64,000 nucleotides of DNA from Candidatus Zixiibacteriota bacterium. Its GTDB lineage: Bacteria > Zixibacteria > MSB-5A5 > JAABVY01 > JAHJOQ01. Numbering within the stretch: position 1 is the stretch's first letter; every line of letters begins with the position of its first letter. The notes beneath the pieces were generated by a model. The model saw nothing but the letters and a program-made list of their open reading frames with translations, had not been told where the DNA came from and ran no database searches. This document shows positions 25,018 through 34,101 of the stretch, piece by piece. Both the position numbers and the translations under genes were made by a program. The stretch spans positions 1 through 64,000 of the forward strand of contig JAHJOQ010000103.1 of NCBI GenBank assembly GCA_018820315.1, read 5' to 3'.

Positions 25018-27009
25018 ATGGCGACCAAAATCATGCTGAGGAGACAGCCTATCTCAGTGATCGCGCTCTTTGCGGCAATGCTGATACTGTCACTAAGCGT
25101 TCAGGCATCGACTGTGCCTGACGAGACGATGAAGCTGATCAACAAAGCGGGAGGATTGGAGGAGTATCCGGATGCGGATGCTCTTATCATTCTATCCGAG
25201 GCTGACATCGAATTCAACGGGGATGGCACGGGTCTGACGTGGGTTTATGAACTCAGAAAGATCCTGACCGAAGCGGGTATTGATCGTTATGGAGAGGAGC
25301 ATCTGTTTTACTACAAAGTATATGATGATGTCCGCGTCGCCACCGCCCGCGTGATCAAGCAGGATGGCAGCGTCGTGGATGTCGCTGAGGATGAAATCAA
25401 AGACATCTCGGCTGCACCTCTCGAATTTATGAATATCTACGATCCCGATGCGAAAGACAAAGTAATAGCATTCAAGAACCTTGAGATCGGCGATTGCATC
25501 GAGATCCATTACCTCGATAGCCTCTTTCACGCTCCGATGGAAGGCCAATTCGATGGCGGTGACATTTTCCAGCAGACTGTTCCTATCCTTAAGAAGGTGA
25601 TGACTGTAATAGGTCCCGCAAGCAAGCCACTGAAGTATATCGTGAAGAATGGCGAAGTCGATTTCAAGAAAACAGAGAAGGGTGACAAGATAGAATACGT
25701 CTGGTCGGTCGAAAACATGCCTAAGATTGTCACCGAGCCGGCGATGCCGTCGTTCACGGAGATCGCCCCAACAGTGATATTTACTACAATCGACTCGTGG
25801 GAGGACATAAGTCGCTGGTGGAACGAGATTGCCGAGTCGAAACTCGCGATGAACGACGCGCTTCGAGCCGAAGTCGCCGTGCTCACAGCGGATGCGACAA
25901 CTCGTGACGAGAGGGTCGATGCTATCTATCATTTCGTAGCTCAAAAAGTGCGCTATATGGGACTCGGCACAGGAAAGAAGAAAGGTTTCGAACCGAAACC
26001 GGTAGTCGAAACATACGAGACCAAGTACGGAGTTTGCCGCGATGTTGCCGCACTGATGGTGGCAATGCTGCGCGAGGCAGATGTCGATTGTGATATCGTG
26101 CTGACCAGTATGGGTAGCGAAGTCTTCTACGATCTGCCATATATAGGCTTTAATCACGCGATTGTAGCTATCAGGAATGACGATGGCACTTACACCTACG
26201 CCGACCCGACAGTGGAAAACTCAGTCGACTGGCTCCCCTCTTTGGAGGCGGAACAACAGGTGCTGCGATGCAATGCCACCGGGTCGGGTCTCGCCGATAC
26301 ACCCTACTCTCCTCCTGAAGAGAATATGGGTACAATTCAGGCGACTTCCAAGCTCTCTGAATCGGGGTTGTTTACATCGGATGTTACTTTTGTCATGGAT
26401 GGATTCTATGATATGGCGATGCGCGGCTTCCTCAAGAGAATTCCGTCAGCCCAGCTTCAGATGATCTTCGGCTACCTCATCCAGGATATCTATCCCGGTA
26501 CAATGCTGACTAATTTCAGCACCAGCGACCCGGAGGACCTGACAACGCCGCTGCAATTGAACTTCAGCTACCAGATTCCGGATTATCGGCTTGAAGCTAA
26601 TGCGTTCATGCTGGTGAAGGCGCCGATCTCACTCGGAGTATTCGAACTGATTTCAAGGTCGGTCTTTTCGTCCGCTTCTCTGCCTGAGAGAAAGTACCCA
26701 TGGAATCTCGGCTTCACGTTTGGTGCGACTGAGGAGGAGACCATAACACTTCCAGCGGGATACAAGCTCAAAGCGGTACCAGATGCTGTCGTGAAAGACT
26801 TCGGTCCAATCGAATACAGGATGACATACACATCGGACCTCCCGGCTGATCTCGATCAGGGTGGCACCCAGGTGACCTACCGCAAGCAACTATTGTTGAA
26901 ATCCAAGAAGATGTCGCCTGAGGAATACAAAAAGCTCAAGGAAGTATTGCAGGCGAGGTCGAAGTCTTCCCGCGGAGATATTATCATGGTCAAAGAGAAT
27001 GAGGGTTAG
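25018..27009 (+). CDS. DUF3857/transglutaminase-like protein, catalytic triad intact
   Basis: Signal peptide, then an N-terminal DUF3857 domain (about 50-240) and a transglutaminase-like core (about 290-400). The three catalytic residues can be seen: Cys in 'TKYGVCRDVAALMVAML', His in 'GFNHAIVAI' and Asp in 'YTYADPT'. The C-terminal part is beta-rich, as in other DUF3857 proteins. It is probably periplasmic, acting as a protease or amide-modifying enzyme. The ATG at 25018 follows GGAAGGAG by 7 bases and is preferred to a GTG at 25000. It is followed 40 bases on by a paralogue whose triad is lost. Confidence 0.85.
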   Translation: MATKIMLRRQPISVIALFAAMLILSLSVQASTVPDETMKLINKAGGLEEYPDADALIILSEADIEFNGDGTGLTWVYELRKILTEAGIDRYGEEHLFYYKVYDDVRVATARVIKQDGSVVDVAEDEIKDISAAPLEFMNIYDPDAKDKVIAFKNLEIGDCIEIHYLDSLFHAPMEGQFDGGDIFQQTVPILKKVMTVIGPASKPLKYIVKNGEVDFKKTEKGDKIEYVWSVENMPKIVTEPAMPSFTEIAPTVIFTTIDSWEDISRWWNEIAESKLAMNDALRAEVAVLTADATTRDERVDAIYHFVAQKVRYMGLGTGKKKGFEPKPVVETYETKYGVCRDVAALMVAMLREADVDCDIVLTSMGSEVFYDLPYIGFNHAIVAIRNDDGTYTYADPTVENSVDWLPSLEAEQQVLRCNATGSGLADTPYSPPEENMGTIQATSKLSESGLFTSDVTFVMDGFYDMAMRGFLKRIPSAQLQMIFGYLIQDIYPGTMLTNFSTSDPEDLTTPLQLNFSYQIPDYRLEANAFMLVKAPISLGVFELISRSVFSSASLPERKYPWNLGFTFGATEEETITLPAGYKLKAVPDAVVKDFGPIEYRMTYTSDLPADLDQGGTQVTYRKQLLLKSKKMSPEEYKKLKEVLQARSKSSRGDIIMVKENEG

Positions 27010-27049
27010 TTGGAATAGCTGAGCGCAGACGTTTTGAAGGAGTTTTGAT

Positions 27050-29002
27050 ATGAGAAAAGCGGTTTTGATGATTTGGTTGGCGGCGTTCATAGCTGTGATG
27101 ACAGCTGGAGTCTTGTATTCAAAAGAGTATACTGTCGAAGATGTCGCTGAGATGATTGCTAATGCGCCTGGTCCGGAAATGTTCCCGCAGGCAGGTGCAG
27201 CAATTCTGTTGCAGCAGACCACAGTCCGTTTCGAAAAGGACTACAGCGCGGTTGCGGACGAACATCTCGTCGTAAAGATTCTTCAGGATCGAGGAAAGAA
27301 CACGTTCGGTGATGTCAAACGTCGCTATGACAGTGAGTCCGACAGCCTTGTGGTCATCATGGCAGTGACTCATCTTGCCGATGGTACGGTCATCGAAGTC
27401 GATCCGAAGGCGATCAACGACATAACGCCGGCATTTCTCGCGAATGCCACAGTCTATTCGAATATAATGCAGAAGGTCGTCTCTTTTTCCGGAATCGCTC
27501 CCGGTGTTACGATCGAATTGAAACTGAGGCGATTTTCCAAAGCTCCCGAGGAGGATGAAGAGATCTTCATCTGGGGTACAGGGGAGTTTCAGGGCGAGGA
27601 ACCAATACTGCACAAGGAGATGTCTCTGACGGCTCCTTCGGAGAAGCCTATTACCTACAAAGTCCAGAATGAAGGCATCGGCTACGAGACATCAGAGGCC
27701 GATGGGTTTGTAACGCACAGATGGTACGAGGATAACTCTCCTCAGATCATCCCTGAACCGTTCATGCCCGACTATTCCAAAATCGCGCCCCGCTTGATCT
27801 ATACCAGTGCAACCAGTTGGGAGCAGGTAGGCAACTGGGTGTCGGAGAAGTTTTTCTCCCATGTGGAGAAAGGTGGGAAGATCGAGAAGAAGGCAAAAGA
27901 GCTGACAACAAAGCTCTCCGCGCCTGACGAGAAGATCAGTGCGCTGGCTTTGTACGTTATCAACGATATTCGCGACATCGGTGAATCGTCACTGCCGCTC
28001 GGCATTGCCGGCTATGAGCCAAACGATGCGGAGGACGTTCTGACCAATAAATATGGTGATTGGCGCGACAAGGCGGTACTCCTCGTGTCGCTTCTCGAAT
28101 CTGCCGGTATCGAAAGCTACCCAGTCTTTGTTCAAAGAAATTCAGCGGTCCTGGCTGAAGATCAGCCGTCTCTCAAGCAGTTCAATTCGATTTACGTGTA
28201 CGTCCCGAGTTATAATGGACAGCCACTGTGGATCAATCCATTCGCAGATCATTGCTATTTCGGCTACTTTCCGTTCGGTCAGGGTTCGAAAGTTCTGATG
28301 GTCAGAAGAGATGGTTCAGAAATTGTTGCCATGAAAGATACCAAGGCTGAGGACAATATAGCCCACAGCAATATCGAACTGCATCTCAGATCGAATGGCG
28401 ATGTCGATGGCAACGTAGCCTGCCAACTGGAGGGGTACTTCGATTGGCAAGCTCGTTCGCGTTTAAAAGACGAGACGCCTACGAAAGTCGATCAGTATTT
28501 TCAATCTACCGTGAATGCAGTCGGCGAGGGGAGCCGGAGTGTGGAATTCAAGACTACCGATCTTGACAATCTTCTCGAACCGGTGAGTGTGGTGCAGACA
28601 TTTTCCACTCCTGAGCTCGGCGTTGTCGAGGGGGATATGATGATCTTCCATCCGCCAGCGATTCCGTATGACTTCGCCATTGCACCGGTTGCCACCGGGG
28701 AGGCGATGCGATTCTATGACTATGTTCTGGACTGCCAGATGAAAGTCAGGACCGAAGGTTCGATCTATCTGCCTGAAGGATACAAGACGGTCTATACTCC
28801 GGAGCCATTCGGCGTAGAGAATGAATTCGGCAAGTGGTCTACCGAATATACTGTCGATGAGCAGAGCAATGCGATTCACTATGTTTCGGAGGCTACGCTG
28901 GTAGATATCGAAATGGACGCCGATGAGTATATGTTGTTCAAGGAATCATTCGACAATTTCAGCAAACCGAAAAACAGTTTGATTCTTCTCGAGAAGAAGT
29001 AG
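27050..29002 (+). CDS. DUF3857/transglutaminase-like paralogue with degenerate catalytic triad
   Basis: Same architecture as the preceding gene: signal peptide, DUF3857, transglutaminase-like core, beta-rich C-terminus (650 aa). At the three catalytic positions the residues differ: 'NKYGDWRDKAVLLVSLL' has Trp for Cys, 'QFNSIYVYV' has Ser for His, and 'LWINPFA' has Asn for Asp. All the surrounding fold residues are kept, so this looks like a maintained pseudoenzyme rather than a decaying copy. It is probably a partner, chaperone or binding subunit of the active neighbour. An AAGGAG ribosome-binding site precedes the ATG. Confidence 0.85.
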   Translation: MRKAVLMIWLAAFIAVMTAGVLYSKEYTVEDVAEMIANAPGPEMFPQAGAAILLQQTTVRFEKDYSAVADEHLVVKILQDRGKNTFGDVKRRYDSESDSLVVIMAVTHLADGTVIEVDPKAINDITPAFLANATVYSNIMQKVVSFSGIAPGVTIELKLRRFSKAPEEDEEIFIWGTGEFQGEEPILHKEMSLTAPSEKPITYKVQNEGIGYETSEADGFVTHRWYEDNSPQIIPEPFMPDYSKIAPRLIYTSATSWEQVGNWVSEKFFSHVEKGGKIEKKAKELTTKLSAPDEKISALALYVINDIRDIGESSLPLGIAGYEPNDAEDVLTNKYGDWRDKAVLLVSLLESAGIESYPVFVQRNSAVLAEDQPSLKQFNSIYVYVPSYNGQPLWINPFADHCYFGYFPFGQGSKVLMVRRDGSEIVAMKDTKAEDNIAHSNIELHLRSNGDVDGNVACQLEGYFDWQARSRLKDETPTKVDQYFQSTVNAVGEGSRSVEFKTTDLDNLLEPVSVVQTFSTPELGVVEGDMMIFHPPAIPYDFAIAPVATGEAMRFYDYVLDCQMKVRTEGSIYLPEGYKTVYTPEPFGVENEFGKWSTEYTVDEQSNAIHYVSEATLVDIEMDADEYMLFKESFDNFSKPKNSLILLEKK

Positions 29003-29032
29003 ATCGACAGTCATCGTTGACAATTTGTGAGA

Positions 29033-29059
29033 GCGGGCAGGAAGGGATTCCTGCCCGCG
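29033..29059. repeat. Family-B palindrome, 'GCGGGCAGGAA' type
   Basis: GCGGGCAGGAA-GGGA-TTCCTGCCCGC, an 11-bp stem, 30 bases after the stop of the DUF3857 pseudoenzyme gene. Confidence 0.8.
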
Positions 29060-29069
29060 TGTTATTGCG

Positions 29070-29102
29070 CCGTTAGGAATCCGTTCCTGACGGTTCTTTT
29101 TT
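29070..29102 (+). terminator. Rho-independent terminator formed by a family-B palindrome
   Basis: CCGTTAGGAA-TCCG-TTCCTGACGG stem followed directly by TTCTTTTTT. It has the full form of an intrinsic terminator for the 25.0-29.0 kb operon. Confidence 0.75.
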
Positions 29103-29322
29103 GAATGCGTGCAGGAAGAGGTTCCCGGCCGCGTGTTTTATGCCAGCGTTGCCATCGCTCCAGCCAATCCAACCGAGAAACGATTTCTCTTTGTCAATTC
29201 GATTGGCTCGATTATGTTCTCACTTGAGATTAGAGCGAGCGGAATTTGGGCGCGGCAGATCCTTCGGGACTCAGGAGGCCTGTCCGCATCTGCCCGACCT
29301 TAGCCTGTGCTGCAGGGAAAAC

Positions 29323-30213
29323 ATGCTGACTCGTCTATTGCTTCTCTTCACTGTAACAATCTGGGGCTGGTCATTCGTCGCGGCCAAGATATGCCTCGAT
29401 TATCTGACACCTGTGGAATTGCTCGGACTCAGGCTGCTTGTCGGTTTGCCCATTCTACTCATCATTATTCTCGTCAAGGGAATCAGTTTCAAATTCGATA
29501 AACCGTTGAGATTACGAATGCTTGCGGGTTCGGCAATTCTCACCGTTCATTTCCTCCTGCAAGTCACCGGTTTGAAATACACCTCCGCGACCAACACCGG
29601 TTGGATAATCGCCATAATCCCGCTGGTGCTCGTAGTATTGTCCTGCATCTTCCTGAAGGAGAAAATCGGTCGCAGGGAGATCTTCGGAATAGCCGTCGCC
29701 ACAATCGGGATTGTTTTGCTCATATCAAGAGGTGATATCTCGAGTATTGGTGGCTGGCTGTCAAGCTACGGCGATTGGCTGATACTCGCCTCCGCGCACA
29801 CCTGGGCTATCTACACCGTCATCACTCGAGATATTTCGCGCGCACGTCCGCCGCTGATTGTGACATTTGTGCTGATGGTACCGGCATTGTTCGTGACACT
29901 GATCTATATGGCGTTCACATCCGACTGGAACAGGATTGTTGCGGTGCCGGCGAAACCGCTGGTTGCCTTGTTGTTTCTCGGAGTAATAGCGCTGGCGTTA
30001 GCCCACTGGTTTTGGCAAGAGGGCATATCGACAATCGGCGCCTATAAATCGGGCACATTCCTCTATCTCGAACCGATCGCCACAACCTGCTTAGCGGTTC
30101 CGCTGCTCAATGAATCATTCGGAATATACACTGCTGTCGGAGGCATCCTCGTTCTCGCCGGTGTTTACTGGGCGCAGAGGAGGCAGCGGCATTCCGTTGA
30201 AAGGGACTGTTGA
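29323..30213 (+). CDS. EamA/DMT-family transporter
   Basis: About 296 aa with ten predicted membrane helices in two EamA repeats. Each begins with a typical helix ('LLLLFTVTIWGWSFVAAKI', then 'WLILASAHTWAIYTVITRDI'). It is an inner-membrane drug/metabolite-type exporter of unknown substrate. I start at ATG 29323, preceded by AGGGA; the frame is open farther upstream but that part is low-quality and runs into repeats. The stop codon at 30211-30213 lies inside the 'AAGGGACTGTTGAAGAAG' element of repeat A, so repeat insertion probably set the present C-terminus ('RHSVERDC'). Confidence 0.82.
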   Translation: MLTRLLLLFTVTIWGWSFVAAKICLDYLTPVELLGLRLLVGLPILLIIILVKGISFKFDKPLRLRMLAGSAILTVHFLLQVTGLKYTSATNTGWIIAIIPLVLVVLSCIFLKEKIGRREIFGIAVATIGIVLLISRGDISSIGGWLSSYGDWLILASAHTWAIYTVITRDISRARPPLIVTFVLMVPALFVTLIYMAFTSDWNRIVAVPAKPLVALLFLGVIALALAHWFWQEGISTIGAYKSGTFLYLEPIATTCLAVPLLNESFGIYTAVGGILVLAGVYWAQRRQRHSVERDC

Positions 30214-30271
30214 AGAAGTCTCGTGTAACACAAAGGCCGTCATCGCGAGGAGCGAAGCGACGTGGCGATCT
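30202..30271. repeat. Dispersed repeat A
   Basis: 'GACTGTTGAAGAAGTC' followed by 'CCGTCATCGCGAGGAGCGAA' and 'GCGACGTGGCGATCT'. It matches the copies at 1592, 37244 and 50612. It overlaps the stop codon of the EamA gene. Confidence 0.8.
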
Positions 30272-30282
30272 TATACCTCCGC

Positions 30283-30340
30283 GCTGTCAGGAATCCTTTC
30301 CTGACAGCTCTGTCTATCGGGCAAAAGGGGTTCCTGCCCG
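30283..30340. repeat. Two family-B palindromes between convergent genes
   Basis: GCTGTCAGGAA-TCCT-TTCCTGACAGC (30283-30308) and GGGCAAAAGGGGTTCCTGCCC (30319-30339). They lie between the EamA gene (+) and the DUF1579 gene (-), so they may end both transcripts. Confidence 0.75.
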
Positions 30341-30376
30341 CGCAAGAACCCCAAATATCAGCAACTATGAGATCGA

Positions 30377-30952
30377 CTATTTGCGCTTGGTGTATGTAGC
30401 TTCTGAGACTTTGAAAAATGTCGCGCCGTCATCCATCGAAGTCTCCATCATCCACTTGAAACTCGTATCGGTCTCGTCAAATGTGGTGATGCGTGTAATC
30501 ATCGACTGGCCCTGGTAGATGTCTTCGCCTTCCACGACAGTCTTACCGTCTATCGTTTTGCCGGTATAATAGGATATCCGCGCGCCCGTGTCGTCGGTCC
30601 AGACAGTCTGCCACATGCCGGTTTCGCGATCGAAACACTGCAGCATCATTCCGGTGAAAGGCATGCCCATCATCTGGCTGGTGAACTCTTCCATCATCGC
30701 CGCACCATTGCAGGCATACCTGAAAACCGCTGTGGCCGTCTCGTCGATCCACACCGTGTCTGTCGGGTCCCACTTCGAGGACATAGCCACATCCCATGTC
30801 CCTTCCAGATGCGCCAGTTCTTTCATCTCATCAGGCGGTCCCATCGGCGGCATTTCCTGCTCGCCACTCATCTCGCCCTCTTGCGCGACGGCAACCGCGA
30901 ACATGAGGCAGAGCGCCATCATCGACAGAAACAGTAGATTGATTCTCCTCAT
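30377..30952 (-). CDS. Secreted DUF1579-family protein
   Basis: Signal peptide (residues 1-24, ending 'AVAVAQ') and a DUF1579 domain: 'ELAHLEGTWDVAMSSKWDPT', 'FTGMMLQCFDRETGMWQTVW' and 'WMMETSMDDGATFFKVSEAT'. DUF1579 proteins are small beta-rich proteins of unknown role. An acidic, Met-rich linker (residues 25-45) follows the signal. A GGAGGAAG ribosome-binding site precedes the ATG. Confidence 0.82.
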   Translation of the reverse strand: MRRINLLFLSMMALCLMFAVAVAQEGEMSGEQEMPPMGPPDEMKELAHLEGTWDVAMSSKWDPTDTVWIDETATAVFRYACNGAAMMEEFTSQMMGMPFTGMMLQCFDRETGMWQTVWTDDTGARISYYTGKTIDGKTVVEGEDIYQGQSMITRITTFDETDTSFKWMMETSMDDGATFFKVSEATYTKRK

Positions 30953-31272
30953 TTCTTCCTCCGAATTATCAGTTTTGTGTGGTCAATTGCTTCGAAGCTA
31001 TTCAAAAATGTAAATACAGGTCCGAAAAGTCAACGACTATTTAGCCCAGGCGATGCTAAGTTTTTGTTATTGCAGTACTTAGAGCGACGTCTTATTGCAG
31101 ATAGAGATTGCTCAATGTGTGCAACGGTTGCATTGGAAGATAGATGCTTTTTCCTTGCTCGCCATGTCTATGCCAATCATATTTCGCTCATAGTGAGGCA
31201 GGGGCAGATGAGGACAGGCCTCCTGAGTCTCGAAGGATCTGACGCTGAGGCGAATGCTGCCTATGCACGAGG
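30953..31272. other. 320-base divergent gap with no recognised gene
   Basis: Lies between the divergent DUF1579 (-) and MFS (+) genes and must hold both promoters. No consensus pair of boxes, repeat or strong hairpin was seen by eye. Confidence 0.35.
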
Positions 31273-32706
31273 ATGCACACCGACACTACGGAAACTTCAG
31301 AGGATACACCCGGGATGGCTCCGCAAATTACACACGATAATTCCAACAAAGGCAATCATCGTGATGCCCATCAGAAGTGGCTTCGATACTGCACCATTGA
31401 GGGAGCATTCGCTAACGTTTTCATAACCTATACTGGCGGTGCATTCATCACAGGGTTGGCGCTTCTGCTCGGCGCCAATGATTTTCAGATAGGAATACTC
31501 GCAGCTATCCCATTTCTGTCTCATCTGTCGCAGCTTTCATCCACATATATTGCCAGCCTGTTCAAGGGTCGCAAGAGAGCGGTTGTTGCGTTGTCCGCAA
31601 TCGGTAGACAAATCTGGTGGATTGTTCCGTTCATTCTGCTGGCGGATTTCGAGTGGCGACTCGAGGCGATGCTGCTCGTTGTCCTGCTTTCGAATGTTTG
31701 CATTATGGCGGTCACTCCTTCGTGGATGGCCTGGATAGCTGATATCGTTCCGGATAGGTTACGGGGCAGATATTTCGGAATGAGGAACACCGCATTGGCG
31801 ATCTCGACAGCGATAACCGCCCTTGCCGGTGGTGTGATACTCGATCTTGCACGCTCACATAATCATGAAAGCCTCGGTTTCGCCATAATCATCGCACTCT
31901 CCTGCCTGTTTGCAGGCGTTGCCCTTGTGATACTGCGGAAGATTCCTGATCCACATCGTGGCGATCCACCGAGTCTTTTTTCATGGCCCGGTATGCTGGA
32001 GCCGCTGAAGAATCGTTCATTCCGACGGCTTCTGTTCGTGTTTTTCGCATGGAATTTCTCTATCGGCATCTCGGCACCCTTTTTCGCTCCGCACATGCTT
32101 TCCAACCTGGGGATGAGTTTCACGCTTATCTCACTCTATTCGGTCGCTGCGGTTGTGGCTGCCATTCTTCTTAACAGGCCGTGGGGAGCGCTGATTGATA
32201 GATTCGGCTCAAAACCTGTGGCGGCCTTCTGCGCATTCGGGATTGCGTTTATCCCGCTCGTCTGGCTCTTTCCTCGGCGCGGTTTCCTGATAATACTGGC
32301 ATTCGAGGCCCTCTATACAGGAGCGCTCTGGACAGGTTTCAATCTCGCCGCATTCAACATCCCCTTAGCGAATAGTCCGAAACAAAACCGCTCTTCTTAC
32401 CTCGCTCTGTTCAACGTCGCAACCGGGCTTGCGTTCTTCGCGGCGTCGACCATTGGTGGCATTCTTACCGAGTCATGGAGCGGCATTGCCTGGAAAGCAG
32501 GTCCGCAGACCATTGTCAATTATCACATCATTTTTGTCGTCTCAGCCGTGCTTCGATTGATCTCAGCCGGTCTGATCACAACGTTCCATGAGGCTAAAGA
32601 GAAGAGCGTCCCGATCATGATGCAGTTTATGGGATACGCCATGCTCAAGAGACTCTCTGTCGGACGACAGTTGCTGTCGTGGTCGCCGAAACGGCATGAG
32701 GAGTGA
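31273..32706 (+). CDS. MFS-family transporter
   Basis: About 12 membrane helices in two halves. The loop motif between helices 2 and 3 is weak ('SLFKGRKRAVV'), and 'IVPDRLRGRYFGMRNT' after helix 4 is typical of MFS efflux proteins. An inner-membrane secondary transporter of unknown substrate. The start is uncertain: ATG 31273 gives a 38-residue hydrophilic lead ('HTDTTETSEDTPGMAPQITH'); ATG 31315 is an alternative. The next gene, 58 bases on, has its own promoter. Confidence 0.8.
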   Translation: MHTDTTETSEDTPGMAPQITHDNSNKGNHRDAHQKWLRYCTIEGAFANVFITYTGGAFITGLALLLGANDFQIGILAAIPFLSHLSQLSSTYIASLFKGRKRAVVALSAIGRQIWWIVPFILLADFEWRLEAMLLVVLLSNVCIMAVTPSWMAWIADIVPDRLRGRYFGMRNTALAISTAITALAGGVILDLARSHNHESLGFAIIIALSCLFAGVALVILRKIPDPHRGDPPSLFSWPGMLEPLKNRSFRRLLFVFFAWNFSIGISAPFFAPHMLSNLGMSFTLISLYSVAAVVAAILLNRPWGALIDRFGSKPVAAFCAFGIAFIPLVWLFPRRGFLIILAFEALYTGALWTGFNLAAFNIPLANSPKQNRSSYLALFNVATGLAFFAASTIGGILTESWSGIAWKAGPQTIVNYHIIFVVSAVLRLISAGLITTFHEAKEKSVPIMMQFMGYAMLKRLSVGRQLLSWSPKRHEE

Positions 32707-32730
32707 AGCCGGAAGATGCTTCAAGTTAGC

Positions 32731-32759
32731 TTGACAACAGCGGTTGTCCTATGTATATG
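32731..32759 (+). promoter_or_regulatory. Promoter of the DUF401 gene, probably giving a leaderless transcript
   Basis: TTGACA (32731-32736) and TATATG (32754-32759) with a 17-base spacer. The ATG at 32765 begins 6 bases after the -10 box, so the start of transcription and of translation should coincide. No ribosome-binding site is seen. Confidence 0.6.
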
Positions 32760-32764
32760 TCTGA

Positions 32765-33937
32765 ATGGTCTGGATGGGTTTCATTGTCTCGCTCGCAGCT
32801 ATTCTGGTAATATCCCGGAAAAACCTCGCGCTGGCTCTCATATCGGGAGCAATCATACTCGGACTCTTCACTCTGTCGTTAGATTCGCTTCTTGATCGCA
32901 TCTTCTATACAATTACCGACTCCTCCATCATGCTGCTCGCCCTCGCGATGGGAGTGATCCCGATGATTGGCGGAACGATGAAAGAGAGCGGACAGATCGA
33001 CAGTCTTGTCAGCAATGTCAGAATCAGCAAGAGATACATGCTGCCCTTTTCGGCTGCGCTGATGGGACTTCTGCCGATGCCGGGCGGAGCGCTACTGTCT
33101 GCGCCGATTATCGAGAAGGCGGGCGAGGGAGTCGCTGACGATCTCAAGGCGGCAATCAACAACTGGTTCCGCCATCTATTCATCATGATGTATCCGCTCA
33201 GTCCGGCGCTGATTGCCTCTGCCAAAATATGCGATCTCGATCTCTATGTCACCGTGATCTATCTGATTCCGGGTGCTCTATTGGCGGCGCTGATCGGATA
33301 TGTGTTCTACCTGAGGAAAGTGCACGGCAAACTGAAGCACGATGACATCTTCTCGTGGAAAGAGCTCTCGATTCCGCTCATTGTCATTCTGAGTGCACCA
33401 ATTCTCGATTTCAGTCTCAAAAGAATCCTTTCGATCGGCAGCTTAGCAACATTGATCGGCGTTGTTACCGGGCTGGTTCTTTCGATTGCTCTGAGCAGAC
33501 GGCGACTTGATCTGAAGCACATTGCAGCCAAAATGAAACCGTGGAATTTTTCGTTGATCCTTGTCGGTATGTTTCTCTATCTGTATGTTTTTCAGGAATC
33601 CGATGCGAGCAATCTGATTGCCGGGATTTCGCTTCCCCCGCTCACGCTGGCGATAGTGGCTGGCTTCGTGCTGGGATTGCTGACAGGCAGAGTCCAACTT
33701 CCGGGATCGATAGTCTATCCGGTGTATCTTGCCGCGACCGGCGGCATTACCCCCATCTTGTTCGCGCTCATCTATGTTGCGATATTCTTCGGATACATTA
33801 TTTCGCCGGTTCATCCCTGTCTTGTTGTGACATGCGAATATTTCCACGTCCCGATCAAGAGAATGATCAACAGGCTTGCCGTGCCGACTGCGATTGTGAT
33901 GGGCATCGTAATATTCTTGTCCATTCTCGTGATGTAA
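32765..33937 (+). CDS. DUF401-family membrane protein (CitMHS/gluconate-permease-like)
   Basis: About 390 aa with 10-11 membrane helices. 'MGLLPMPGGALLSAPIIEKA' and 'NNWFRHLFIMMYPLSPALI' are hallmarks of DUF401, a family related to ion-transporter-superfamily permeases. A second 'GYIISPVHPCLVVTCEYF' re-entrant segment lies near the C-terminus. The substrate is unknown, probably an organic anion. It appears to be transcribed on its own. Confidence 0.82.
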   Translation: MVWMGFIVSLAAILVISRKNLALALISGAIILGLFTLSLDSLLDRIFYTITDSSIMLLALAMGVIPMIGGTMKESGQIDSLVSNVRISKRYMLPFSAALMGLLPMPGGALLSAPIIEKAGEGVADDLKAAINNWFRHLFIMMYPLSPALIASAKICDLDLYVTVIYLIPGALLAALIGYVFYLRKVHGKLKHDDIFSWKELSIPLIVILSAPILDFSLKRILSIGSLATLIGVVTGLVLSIALSRRRLDLKHIAAKMKPWNFSLILVGMFLYLYVFQESDASNLIAGISLPPLTLAIVAGFVLGLLTGRVQLPGSIVYPVYLAATGGITPILFALIYVAIFFGYIISPVHPCLVVTCEYFHVPIKRMINRLAVPTAIVMGIVIFLSILVM

Positions 33938-34025
33938 ACTGGATTTAAGGGCTTGTTGAGCAACCCCGAGAATCGTCATCTCTGAGAGCGCGTTGTCAAG
34001 GGCTATTATTCGACGTATTGTTTCG

Positions 34026-34090
34026 CGCTGTCAGGAATCCTTTCCTGCACGATTTATTCAGCTGTCAGGAAGGGGTTCCTGACAGCGCAG
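34026..34090. repeat. Family-B palindromes between convergent genes
   Basis: GCTGTCAGGAATCCTTTCCTG (34026-34046, incomplete right arm) and a full GCTGTCAGGAA-GGGG-TTCCTGACAGC (34060-34085). They lie between the ends of the DUF401 gene (+) and folE2 (-), as at 13.5 and 30.3 kb. Confidence 0.78.
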
Positions 34091-34101
34091 GAAGTAAGTG
34101 G

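Larger units (their letters stand above)
29003..29322. other. 320-base gap holding repeats and a terminator
   Basis: The left part contains two family-B palindromes, entered separately. The right part (29103-29322) is open in some frames but has no ribosome-binding site before 29313, so I see no gene in it. Confidence 0.5.

Noticed and set aside
29101-29322. 74-residue N-terminal extension of the EamA transporter
   Set aside because: No ribosome-binding site, repeat-derived start and no membrane-protein character; ATG 29323 with AGGGA starts directly at the first helix.
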